64,000 nucleotides of DNA from Hungatella sp. Lineage in GTDB: Bacteria > Bacillota > Clostridia > Lachnospirales > Lachnospiraceae. The notes beneath the pieces are model-generated. The model did no database searches and had not been told where the DNA came from. It saw only the letters and a program-made list of their open reading frames with translations. Location: positions 44,419 to 108,418 of the forward strand of contig JAAWBS010000026.1 of assembly GCA_022792815.1 (NCBI GenBank), in the 5' to 3' direction. Position numbers and translations under genes: made by a program. Of the stretch, positions 25,376 through 33,028 are shown piece after piece (the first letter of the stretch is position 1; each line of letters begins with the position of its first letter).

Positions 25376-25398
25376 CGCTAACACCAAAAAAATGTCAA
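25370..25398 (-). promoter_or_regulatory. Consensus promoter of the feo operon
   Basis: Read leftward: perfect TTGACA (complement of 25393-25398), 17-base spacer, TATGAT (complement of 25370-25375). Confidence 0.75.
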
Positions 25399-25434
25399 GT
25401 CCCCTTATTAAGAAAATTTCTCAATAAGAGGACT
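25386..25434 (-). terminator. Terminator of the MATE gene
   Basis: A long imperfect stem of about 18 pairs (AGTCC... at 25398-25415 with ...GGACT ending at 25434), followed leftward by T7 (complement of 25386-25392). It overlaps the -35 box of the feo promoter. Confidence 0.65.
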
Positions 25435-25456
25435 CCTGTGAACCACCATCGCATGC

Positions 25457-26818
25457 TTATGGCTCTGATTGACTTCTCCGAAAAATTCCGCAAAGCATCA
25501 CCACCGCGGCGACAGACAGCCCCAACTCTGCCACCGGCTGAGCATAGGCCAGTCCATAGAGCGGGAAAAGGTAATTCAGGATAAACAGGGCCGGTATCTC
25601 CAGGATGATCTTTCGCATAACGGCGAAGAGAAAGGCATTTTTGCCCAATCCCAGGGCCTGGAATACGCCTACAGTCATAAAATCCAGATAGATCAGAGGC
25701 AGGCTTAAACACAATCCCCGAAGGAATCTGGTCCCATAGGCAATGATGGTCTCATTGTCCATAAACAGTCGGATCAGATCGCCGGCCCAGATATAGTAGC
25801 CCACGGTCACTGCCAGCATAACCGGGAGCATAAGCTTCAAGGCGAACAGGATCGATTCCTTCATGCGCCGGTAGTTTTTGCTGGCATAAGTGTAGCTGAC
25901 CAAAGGCATGATCCCCTGGGAAAATCCCAAGGTGATCTGCAGCGGCACCATATGAACCTTCTGTGCGATCCCCATAGATGCCACCGCATCCGCACCGTAG
26001 GAGGACGTAAAATTATTCAGGATCGTGGTGCCTGTCACATTGAGAAGGTTCTGAATGGATGCCGGTACCCCCACGGCACAGACTCCCAGAATAATGGCCC
26101 TCTCCAACCCGATCTTTCGCGGATTCACGCAGACATAGGTGGACCGTCTCTTCATGTACAGGAATACAAAGAAATATCCGCAGGCAAAGCAGTTGGACAG
26201 AAAGGTGGCAAGTCCCGCCCCCGCGGCTCCCATATTAAGCCCCCATGGCAGGATAAAAATGGGATCCAGAATCATATTTAAAAAACAGCCGCTCATGGTT
26301 CCGATGCTGGCGTGGAGGGAGGAACCCTCCGACCGCACAAGATAAGCCATGACCACATTTATAATAGAGGGGGCCGCTCCGCATGTGACGGTCCACAGCA
26401 TATAGGCATCCGTGGCGGCTCGGGTGCCTTCATCGGCTCCCAGAGCGGTCAAAAGCGGACCCTTGAATGTGGTGCACATCAGGGAAAACAGGACTCCGCT
26501 CAACAGGGAACAGTAAAAACCAAAGGCTGAACTGCGCCTTACCGTCTCGTAGTCTTTTCGCCCCAATGCCCGGCTCATCATGCTGGAGGTTCCCACACCG
26601 AACAGATTATTTACTGCGTTAAACGCCAGAAGGACCGGATATGCCAGGGTTACCGCCGCGTTCTGGATCGGGTCATTGAGCATCCCCACAAAATAAGTGT
26701 CTGCCAGATTGTAGATAACCATGACCAGGGAGCTCAAGATGGTAGGGATCGCCAGCTTCGCTATGGCCTTGGGGATGGGCAGCTTCTCAAACAACAGAAT
26801 CTTCTCGTTTTCTTCCAA
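25457..26818 (-). CDS. MATE-family efflux transporter
   Basis: Twelve-segment membrane exporter of the MATE family, about 453 aa, driven by Na+ or H+. Typical features: PKAIAKLAIPTILSSLVMVIYNLADTYFVG at the start and FSQGIMPLVSYTYASKNYRRMKE in the middle. The annotated start is a TTG at 26818 (LEENEKILLFEKLP), the only plausible start near the MATE N-terminus; AAAGGAG lies 11 bases upstream. A longer frame reaching an ATG at 26962 would run through the promoter. The drug or metabolite exported is unknown. Confidence 0.85.
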   Translation of the reverse strand: MEENEKILLFEKLPIPKAIAKLAIPTILSSLVMVIYNLADTYFVGMLNDPIQNAAVTLAYPVLLAFNAVNNLFGVGTSSMMSRALGRKDYETVRRSSAFGFYCSLLSGVLFSLMCTTFKGPLLTALGADEGTRAATDAYMLWTVTCGAAPSIINVVMAYLVRSEGSSLHASIGTMSGCFLNMILDPIFILPWGLNMGAAGAGLATFLSNCFACGYFFVFLYMKRRSTYVCVNPRKIGLERAIILGVCAVGVPASIQNLLNVTGTTILNNFTSSYGADAVASMGIAQKVHMVPLQITLGFSQGIMPLVSYTYASKNYRRMKESILFALKLMLPVMLAVTVGYYIWAGDLIRLFMDNETIIAYGTRFLRGLCLSLPLIYLDFMTVGVFQALGLGKNAFLFAVMRKIILEIPALFILNYLFPLYGLAYAQPVAELGLSVAAVVMLCGIFRRSQSEP

Positions 26819-26854
26819 ATCAAAAACAGCTCCTTTCTCTATATTGATGAAAAA

Positions 26855-26883
26855 ACAATATAAGGATTCTATCACGATTTCAA
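26855..26883 (-). promoter_or_regulatory. Promoter of the MATE gene
   Basis: Read leftward: TTGAAA (complement of 26878-26883), 17-base spacer, TATTGT (complement of 26855-26860). It is divergent from the lysW promoter. Confidence 0.55.
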
Positions 26884-26942
26884 CAAAATGACAACTGTCA
26901 TGTAAATTCCCTGATTTTCCGCTTTTCTTTTTGGAGAAACCG

Positions 26943-26951
26943 TGGTACAAT
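26943..26951 (+). promoter_or_regulatory. Extended -10 promoter of lysW
   Basis: TGGTACAAT, a TGn-extended -10 box, ends 11 bases before the riboswitch aptamer, so the transcript would start at its 5' edge. The -35 region is T-rich and weak. Confidence 0.55.
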
Positions 26952-26962
26952 AGCGAAAACAT

Positions 26963-27221
26963 GATAGAGGCGCGAAATTCAAGAGTATCAGAAGACTATG
27001 GCCGGACTGCCGTCTTCTAACAGGAATGGATGACATCATTTGTTGTCTGCTCCCCGAGAAAGGGGATTTCGCCGAAGGGTCTTTGGCCGGTCCGGGCAAA
27101 AGGCTCTGGGACGACGCAGAATATGCGGCGTACTGTCACAGACGTGGAGCGCTATCTGGATTTTTCGTTGTTATGGTTTTGTCCATGCCAACACCGCAGA
27201 CCTGCGTCTGTGGTGTTTTTT
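26963..27221 (+). ncRNA. Lysine riboswitch (L box) with terminator
   Basis: The aptamer (26963-27156) shows the L-box signatures: GATAGAGGCGCGAA followed by AAGAGTAT at the 5' side, TTTCGCCGAAGGGTC and GGCCGGTCC in the core, CTGTCACAG near the 3' side, and a P1 closed by GATAG (26963-26967) with CTATC (27152-27156). A terminator follows: a 12-base stem (27190-27201 with 27206-27217) and a T-run to 27221. CACAGAC at 27137-27143 is complementary to GTCTGTG at 27206-27212, giving an antiterminator. Lysine binding should favour termination and shut off the downstream carrier. Confidence 0.9.
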
Positions 27222-27321
27222 CGTTCTATTGGGAATGTTCATCCTGTAGAACAAAAGCCCGACTGGGGATATACACTTTTTTATTTTCAGAAACAGCAGG
27301 AAAAAGCAAAGGAGAAAAAAC

Positions 27322-28947
27322 ATGTGCCATGTAAGAAAAAACGTATTGCTGACCCTGGGGGCGGCCCTTGTCCTGGCTCTGGCCTTTTCTGTCAGCGCCC
27401 TGGCCGCAGAAGGCGAGGGAGAGTATGTGCCCGCCGTCTACTCCACCTTTTGGGCCCTGGTTCCGCCGATTGTGGCCATCGGTCTGGCCCTGATCACCAA
27501 GGAGGTCTACAGCTCCCTGTTTGTGGGGATCCTCATGGGAGGCCTTCTGTACTCCGGCTTCCGGTTTGAGGGCACCTTCACCCATATCTTCGAGGACGGT
27601 ATCATCAGTGTTCTGTCCGACAGCTACAATGTGGGGATCCTGGTATTCTTAGTGGTCTTGGGCACCATGGTCAGCCTGATGAACAAGGCGGGCGGCTCCG
27701 CCGCTTTCGGACAGTTTGCCGCTGAGAGGATCCACAGCCGGGTGGGTGCGCAGCTGGCCACTATCCTTTTGGGAGTCATGATCTTTATCGACGACTATTT
27801 TAACTGTCTCACCGTGGGGAGCGTCATGCGTCCGGTCACAGACAAGTTCAAGGTTTCCAGAGCCAAGCTGTCCTATCTGATCGATGCCACCGCCGCTCCG
27901 GTGTGTATCATCGCCCCCATCTCCTCCTGGGCCGCGGCTGTCACAGGATTCGTGGAGGGGGAAGACGGATTCTCCATCTTTATCCGCGCCATCCCCTACA
28001 ACTTCTATGCCATCCTGACCATCGTCATGATGGTGGCCATGGTTCTCATGAAAGTGGAATTCGGCTCCATGAAGACCCATGAGATGAATGGGGTAAACGG
28101 CGATTTGTTCACCACCCCGGGCCGCCCCTACGGCGGAGTCAAGGAGGAATCCGTGGAGACCAAGGGCAAGGTGATGGATCTTCTGATCCCCATCTTCTCC
28201 CTGATCGTCTGCTGTGTCATCGGGATGCTTTACACCGGCGGCTTTTTTGCCGGAACTGATTTCGTCACGGCATTCTCCCAGTCGGATGCTTCCCTGGGAC
28301 TGACCTACGGCAGCTTCTTCGGCTTGGTCATCACCATCGTGCTCTATCAGATCCGCCGGATCTTAAGTTTCTCCGACTGCATGGCCTGTATCCCGGAAGG
28401 CTTCAAAGCCATGGTTCCGGCCATCTTGATCCTGACCTTTGCCTGGACCTTAAAAGCTATGACCGACAGCCTGGGAGCAGATGTGTACGTGGCGGGTGTG
28501 GTGGAATCCAGCGCCAAGGGATTCTTAAATTTCCTTCCTGCCATCATCTTCGTGGTGGGATGTTTCCTGGCCTTTGCCACCGGCACCTCCTGGGGAACTT
28601 TTGGAATCCTGATCCCCATCGTGGTGGCTGTGTTTGAAAGCAGCAATCCCCAGCTTATGATCATCTCTATCTCCGCCTGTATGGCAGGAGCCGTCTGCGG
28701 AGATCACTGCTCTCCCATCTCCGACACCACCATCATGGCGTCGGCCGGGGCTCAGTGTGAGCATGTCAACCATGTGATGACCCAGCTGCCCTATGCGGTC
28801 ACTGCCGCCGGGGTATCCTTTGTCACCTACATCGTCGCAGGCTTTGTCCAGAGCGCCTGGATCGCCCTTCCCGTGGGGATCCTTCTGATGGCAGGAGTGC
28901 TGTTTGTGCTGAAAGCCATGGGAAATACTCTCAATCAGGAGTCTTAA
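27322..28947 (+). CDS. lysW: NhaC-family carrier under lysine riboswitch, predicted lysine transporter
   Basis: Membrane protein of 541 aa, Na+/H+ antiporter NhaC superfamily, with a cleavable-looking signal segment (LTLGAALVLALAFSVSALA) and about 11-12 membrane segments. Family blocks include FIDDYFNCLTVGSVMRPVTDK, APVCIIAPISSWAAA, FATGTSWGTFGILIPI and GAVCGDHCSPISDTTIMAS. The lysine riboswitch upstream supports lysine uptake, as proposed for LysW in comparative studies of L-box regulons; transport itself is not shown. AAAGGAG is 7 bases before the ATG. A terminator follows. Confidence 0.85.
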   Translation: MCHVRKNVLLTLGAALVLALAFSVSALAAEGEGEYVPAVYSTFWALVPPIVAIGLALITKEVYSSLFVGILMGGLLYSGFRFEGTFTHIFEDGIISVLSDSYNVGILVFLVVLGTMVSLMNKAGGSAAFGQFAAERIHSRVGAQLATILLGVMIFIDDYFNCLTVGSVMRPVTDKFKVSRAKLSYLIDATAAPVCIIAPISSWAAAVTGFVEGEDGFSIFIRAIPYNFYAILTIVMMVAMVLMKVEFGSMKTHEMNGVNGDLFTTPGRPYGGVKEESVETKGKVMDLLIPIFSLIVCCVIGMLYTGGFFAGTDFVTAFSQSDASLGLTYGSFFGLVITIVLYQIRRILSFSDCMACIPEGFKAMVPAILILTFAWTLKAMTDSLGADVYVAGVVESSAKGFLNFLPAIIFVVGCFLAFATGTSWGTFGILIPIVVAVFESSNPQLMIISISACMAGAVCGDHCSPISDTTIMASAGAQCEHVNHVMTQLPYAVTAAGVSFVTYIVAGFVQSAWIALPVGILLMAGVLFVLKAMGNTLNQES

Positions 28948-28982
28948 CCCGCCAAAGCGCCCACAAATTTCATGATATCAAG

Positions 28983-29021
28983 AGGACCCGTCCGGAACCA
29001 AGAGTCCGGCGGGTCCTTTTT
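28983..29021 (+). terminator. Terminator of lysW
   Basis: AGGACCCG-TCCGGA pairs with TCCGG-CGGGTCCT (28983-28996 with 29004-29017), followed by TTTTTC. The A-poor left flank makes it mainly a rightward terminator. Confidence 0.75.
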
Positions 29022-29037
29022 CTGTGTGAGAGTCCAT

Positions 29038-29691
29038 TTACCGGATATCCTCCAACAGCCTGTCGATATCCGTCTTCTTTCCGATGATCATCATGTGATC
29101 GTCGGACCTTATGATGTAATCTGCAGGGGGGAGCAGGTTGGCCTGCCCATCCCGCTTGGTTCCCAGAATGTTGATGTGGTGGCGGTTGCGGATGTCCGAC
29201 TCCTTCAGACTCTTGCCCACCCACTGGGGGAGAGGCGGTGTCTCATAGATGGAGTACTCGTCAGTCAGCTCGATGTAGTCAAACACATGGTTGGCACTGT
29301 AGCGCACTGCCATCTTCTCCGCGATATCCCGGTCCGGATAGATCACCTCGTCCGCACCGTTTCTAAGGAGAAACTTGGCGTGAATGTCCCGATTGGCCTT
29401 GCTGACCACGTAGCGGCCCCCCAGCTCCTTCACCAGGCTGGTAATCTCCAGGCTGCTCTGAAAATTGGTGCCGATGCAGATGAAGCAGATGTCAAAATTG
29501 GCGATCCCCAGGCTTTTCAGCACATTTTCATTGGTACAGTCCCCGATCTTGGCACTGACCACAAAGGGAAGCATCTCCTCCAAGTTCTCCTCCACCTGAT
29601 CGACGATCATAATCTGATTTCCCAAGTCCGCCAGATTCTTACACAGATGGCGCCCGAACCTTCCCATCCCGATGATCAGAATTGATTTCAT
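29038..29691 (-). CDS. ktrA: KtrA/TrkA-type potassium uptake regulatory subunit
   Basis: Cytoplasmic RCK protein of 217 aa that gates a KtrB potassium channel. The Rossmann start is ILIIGMGRFGRHLCKNLADLG (GxGxxG), followed by VVSAKIGDCTNENVL; a TrkA-C domain begins near VGKSLKESDIRNRHHINILGTKR. No ktrB is adjacent in the window, which is unusual since the two are often paired. It is in a leftward run after the tautomerase and ybaK genes. Confidence 0.88.
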   Translation of the reverse strand: MKSILIIGMGRFGRHLCKNLADLGNQIMIVDQVEENLEEMLPFVVSAKIGDCTNENVLKSLGIANFDICFICIGTNFQSSLEITSLVKELGGRYVVSKANRDIHAKFLLRNGADEVIYPDRDIAEKMAVRYSANHVFDYIELTDEYSIYETPPLPQWVGKSLKESDIRNRHHINILGTKRDGQANLLPPADYIIRSDDHMMIIGKKTDIDRLLEDIR

Positions 29692-29709
29692 GATCTCACC
29701 TCCGATTCC

Positions 29710-30051
29710 CTAAAAATTGCTTCCGTTCCATCCCCAATCCGTCACCGGATGATAGGTGACATAGACCGAGGAGCCTGAAATCCCCAGCTCCTCCTCCAGA
29801 ATCTGGCAGATCTTCCCCGTCATCTGGTCATAGTCTGATGGGGACGCACTGCCGTACAGACTCACGGAAACATAGGCCCCTCTCTCCAGTTTCCTGCCTG
29901 CCAGCCACAGATCGTAATCGCTTTCGATCCCTACCATCAGGTAGTTTTCCGTCTTGTGGAGCAGAGAGACAGCCTGTCCAAGTTTTGATTTAATCTGTTC
30001 CTTCTTCTCCTTTGTCACCGGCACGGTGATTTTCGAGTCAATAAATGGCAT
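29710..30051 (-). CDS. MIF/phenylpyruvate tautomerase-like protein
   Basis: Small enzyme of 113 aa, tautomerase superfamily. After Met removal the N-terminal Pro (MPFIDSKITVPVT) is the catalytic base. MIF-type length and the blocks NYLMVGIESD and GAYVSVSLYGSASPSDYDQMTGKICQILEEELGI fit the MIF group rather than the 60-residue 4-OT group. The physiological substrate is unknown. It lies between ktrA and ybaK, with gaps of about 18 bases. Confidence 0.82.
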   Translation of the reverse strand: MPFIDSKITVPVTKEKKEQIKSKLGQAVSLLHKTENYLMVGIESDYDLWLAGRKLERGAYVSVSLYGSASPSDYDQMTGKICQILEEELGISGSSVYVTYHPVTDWGWNGSNF

Positions 30052-30069
30052 ATCGATTTCTCCTTTCTT

Positions 30070-30543
30070 CTAAACAAGATCCGCCAGGCTGCATTCGGCG
30101 GCCAGGATCAGATCATCCGGCGCCAGCCCGATCTGGTATCCCACTTTTCCGGCGCTGACAAAGATCTGTTCATACCGGCCTGCCGTCTCGTGGACCCATG
30201 TGGGAAACTTCTTCTTCATCCCAATGGGCGAACAGCCGCCGTGGATGTACCCGGTCAGAGGCAGCAGTTCCTTCTGCCGGATCATAGCGACTGCCTTTTC
30301 GTCGGCTGCTCTGGCCGCTTTCTTCAAATCCAACTCCTCCTTCACCGGAATCACGAAGACAAAGTACTGACCGGATCTCCCTTGGGTGACCAGAGTCTTA
30401 AACACCCGGTCCGGGTCCTCATGGAGGAGATTGGCGATGTCCGCACCGCTCATGGTCCCATCCGGCTCATAGGTATGGCTGACATAGGGTATCTTCCTGC
30501 CGTCGAGAATTCTCATCACATTAGTCTTGTCGTTATGCTTCAT
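30070..30543 (-). CDS. ybaK: Cys-tRNA(Pro) deacylase YbaK
   Basis: Aminoacyl-tRNA deacylase of 157 aa that clears Cys-tRNAPro. Canonical YbaK features are EDPDRVFKTLVTQG, YFVFVIPVKEELDLKKAARAADEKAVAM and TGYIHGGCSPIGMKK. The ATG at 30543 follows AAGGGA; an open frame extending upstream to 30774 has no family match. It is closer to E. coli YbaK than the protein at 15847-16317. Confidence 0.88.
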   Translation of the reverse strand: MKHNDKTNVMRILDGRKIPYVSHTYEPDGTMSGADIANLLHEDPDRVFKTLVTQGRSGQYFVFVIPVKEELDLKKAARAADEKAVAMIRQKELLPLTGYIHGGCSPIGMKKKFPTWVHETAGRYEQIFVSAGKVGYQIGLAPDDLILAAECSLADLV

Positions 30544-30682
30544 ACTTCGTCCCTTCTTTTCTCCTGTCTTAACCATTCTAGCATGGTGCAAATCAAATGA
30601 CAAGTCTCTTGTTGCCATGGAACGTCCCCGGCAGCAGCTCATGCTGCTGTTTTCAGGGTGCCTGTAAACAGTAACTAACTCA

Positions 30683-30711
30683 TTGACAGAATCTTCATAG
30701 TTTGCTATGCT
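30683..30711 (+). promoter_or_regulatory. Promoter of the ABC-F gene
   Basis: Perfect TTGACA at 30683-30688, 17-base spacer, TATGCT at 30706-30711. Confidence 0.6.
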
Positions 30712-30785
30712 ACTGACATTGAGACCGGTTATTTCAAGGCCTGAGAACCATGTTCCCAGGACCGTTTTCCGCAAAGGAGGTACTT

Positions 30786-32720
30786 ATGATTTTATCTTGC
30801 AGTCACATCTCCAAAGCCTTTGGGACCGATGTGATACTGGACGATATCTCGTTTCATATAGAAGATTACGAAAAGACTGCCATCGTGGGCATCAACGGAG
30901 CCGGAAAGTCCACACTGCTGAAGATTATTGTCGGAGAGCTTTCCGCCGACCAGGGAGATGTGGTTCTCTCCAAGGGAAAGACTCTGGGGTATCTGGCCCA
31001 GCACCAGGACCTGACCAGCCACAGAACCATCCATGAGGAGCTTTTGGAGGTCAAGCGCTCTCTCATCGACATGGAGGAGCGGATCCGAACTCTGGAGGTG
31101 GAGATGAAACACGCCGACGGACAGGAACTGGAGGAGATGCTGAACCTCTACACCCGCTTAAACCATCAGTTCGAACTGGACAACGGCTACAGCTATGAAA
31201 GCGAGATCATCGGTGTCTTAAAGGGCCTGGGCTTTTCGGAGGAGGACTTCGGCAGAGAGATCTCCACCCTGTCAGGGGGACAGAAGACCAGGGTTTCCCT
31301 GGGCAAGCTCCTCCTGTCCCGCCCGGACATCATCCTCCTGGACGAGCCCACCAACCACCTGGATATGGAATCCATCGCCTGGCTGGAGACCTATCTTATG
31401 AATTACAAGGGAGCCGTGATCATCGTGGCCCATGACCGGTATTTCTTAGACCGAGTAGTGACGAAAATCGTGGAGCTGGAATACGGCAAGGCTTCGGTGT
31501 TCCAGGGCAACTACTCTGCCTACAGCCAGAAAAAGGCTCTGGTCCGGGATGCACAGATGAAGGCCTATTTAAACCAGCAGCAGGAGATCCGTCACCAGGA
31601 GGAGGTTATCGCCAAGTTAAAGTCCTTTAACCGTGAGAAATCCATCAAGCGGGCGGAAAGCCGGGAAAAGATGCTGGCCAAGATTGAGGTGCTTGACAAG
31701 CCCATGGAGATCAACGACGAGATGTCTCTCAAGCTGGAGCCGGACATCGTAAGCGGCGGTGACGTGCTCACCGTCCGAAATCTGGCCAAATCCTTCGGGG
31801 ACAACCATCTGTTCTCCCATGTGGATATGGACATAAAACGAGGCGAGCGGGTGGCCGTCATCGGCAACAACGGAACCGGCAAGACCACCCTCTTAAAAAT
31901 CATCAACGAGATGATTCCCGCGGACTCAGGGGAGATCACCCTGGGCACCCGGGTCCACATCGGATACTATGACCAGGACCACCAGGTCCTTCACATGGAA
32001 AAAACCCTGTTTGACGAGCTGCAGGACACCTACCCCAACTTAAACAACACCAGAATCCGCAGTGTTCTGGCCGCATTCCTGTTCACGGGGGACGACGTGT
32101 TCAAGCGGGTGGGGGATTTAAGCGGCGGCGAGCGGGGACGGGTCTCTCTGGCCAAGCTGATGCTGTCCAACGCCAACTTCCTCATCCTGGATGAGCCCAC
32201 CAACCACCTGGATATCACCTCCAAGGAGATCTTAGAGCAGGCCTTAAACCGATACACCGGCACAGTGCTCTATGTGTCCCATGACCGATATTTCATCAAC
32301 CAGACAGCCACCAGGATCTTGGAACTGTCGGGGGAGACCTTCCTGAACTATATCGGCAACTACGACTATTATCTGGAAAAGCGGGAGCTTATGAACAGCC
32401 TTTATGTCCCCGACGGCAGACTGGAGAAGTCCTTGCCCTCCGACACCCCCGCCGTGGGAGAGTCCGAGGGAAAACAGGACTGGAAAGCCAGGAAGGAAGA
32501 GCAGGCCAGGCTGCGCAAGAAGCAGAATGACCTGAAAAAAACGGAGGATCAGATCGCTGCCTTGGAAGAACAGGAGGCCCGGCTGGATGAGGAGCTGATG
32601 AAGCCGGAGGTGGCATCGGATGCAGGAAAGCTGATGGAGATCCATCGAGAAAAAGAAGCGCTCAAAGGGCAGTTGGAACGGCTGTATGAGGTGTGGGAGA
32701 CCTTGGCGGCCGAGGTGTAA
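30786..32720 (+). CDS. ABC-F family ATPase (YdiF-like)
   Basis: Cytoplasmic twin-ATPase of 644 aa with no membrane segments. Domain 1 has Walker A GINGAGKST, signature LSGGQKTR, Walker B IILLDEPTNHLD; domain 2 has GNNGTGKTT, LSGGERGR and FLILDEPTNHLD. The linker (P-site tRNA interaction motif) lies between them around residues 240-320, and a charged coiled coil closes the protein (about 560-644). ABC-F proteins act on the ribosome, either in translation or antibiotic protection; the length and coiled coil fit the housekeeping YdiF/Uup-like group. AAAGGAGG precedes the ATG. Confidence 0.9.
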   Translation: MILSCSHISKAFGTDVILDDISFHIEDYEKTAIVGINGAGKSTLLKIIVGELSADQGDVVLSKGKTLGYLAQHQDLTSHRTIHEELLEVKRSLIDMEERIRTLEVEMKHADGQELEEMLNLYTRLNHQFELDNGYSYESEIIGVLKGLGFSEEDFGREISTLSGGQKTRVSLGKLLLSRPDIILLDEPTNHLDMESIAWLETYLMNYKGAVIIVAHDRYFLDRVVTKIVELEYGKASVFQGNYSAYSQKKALVRDAQMKAYLNQQQEIRHQEEVIAKLKSFNREKSIKRAESREKMLAKIEVLDKPMEINDEMSLKLEPDIVSGGDVLTVRNLAKSFGDNHLFSHVDMDIKRGERVAVIGNNGTGKTTLLKIINEMIPADSGEITLGTRVHIGYYDQDHQVLHMEKTLFDELQDTYPNLNNTRIRSVLAAFLFTGDDVFKRVGDLSGGERGRVSLAKLMLSNANFLILDEPTNHLDITSKEILEQALNRYTGTVLYVSHDRYFINQTATRILELSGETFLNYIGNYDYYLEKRELMNSLYVPDGRLEKSLPSDTPAVGESEGKQDWKARKEEQARLRKKQNDLKKTEDQIAALEEQEARLDEELMKPEVASDAGKLMEIHREKEALKGQLERLYEVWETLAAEV

Positions 32721-32802
32721 ATAGAGCGGACGGAAATCGAACTGGTTGAGAAGATCCGCAGATGCCCCACGGTACCCCGGATAGAAAAGGAAGGACAAAA
32801 TC

Positions 32803-33018
32803 ATGACTCAAAAACGTATCGCTGCCATCATTGCGCTAATCCTCATCGGGCTTTTGTATCTGTTTTCCCTGATCTTAGCCTTTGTGGACAGTCCTCTGGC
32901 CCGCAGCTGCCTGATGGCTGCGCTGTTCTGCACCATCGTGGTGCCGGCTGTGATCTATGGATATCTGGTGTTTACAGAGCATCTGCGGAGAAGAAAGAGG
33001 GAGGCAGAGGAGGAATAA
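32803..33018 (+). CDS. Small two-segment membrane protein
   Basis: Hypothetical protein of 71 aa with two hydrophobic segments (about residues 8-28 and 36-58) and a highly charged C-terminal tail (HLRRRKREAEEE). AAGGAAGGACAAAATC precedes the ATG. No family assigned. It follows the ABC-F gene by 82 bases in the same direction and is convergent with the STM4011-type gene. Confidence 0.65.
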   Translation: MTQKRIAAIIALILIGLLYLFSLILAFVDSPLARSCLMAALFCTIVVPAVIYGYLVFTEHLRRRKREAEEE

Positions 33019-33028
33019 TCTCTGTCTC

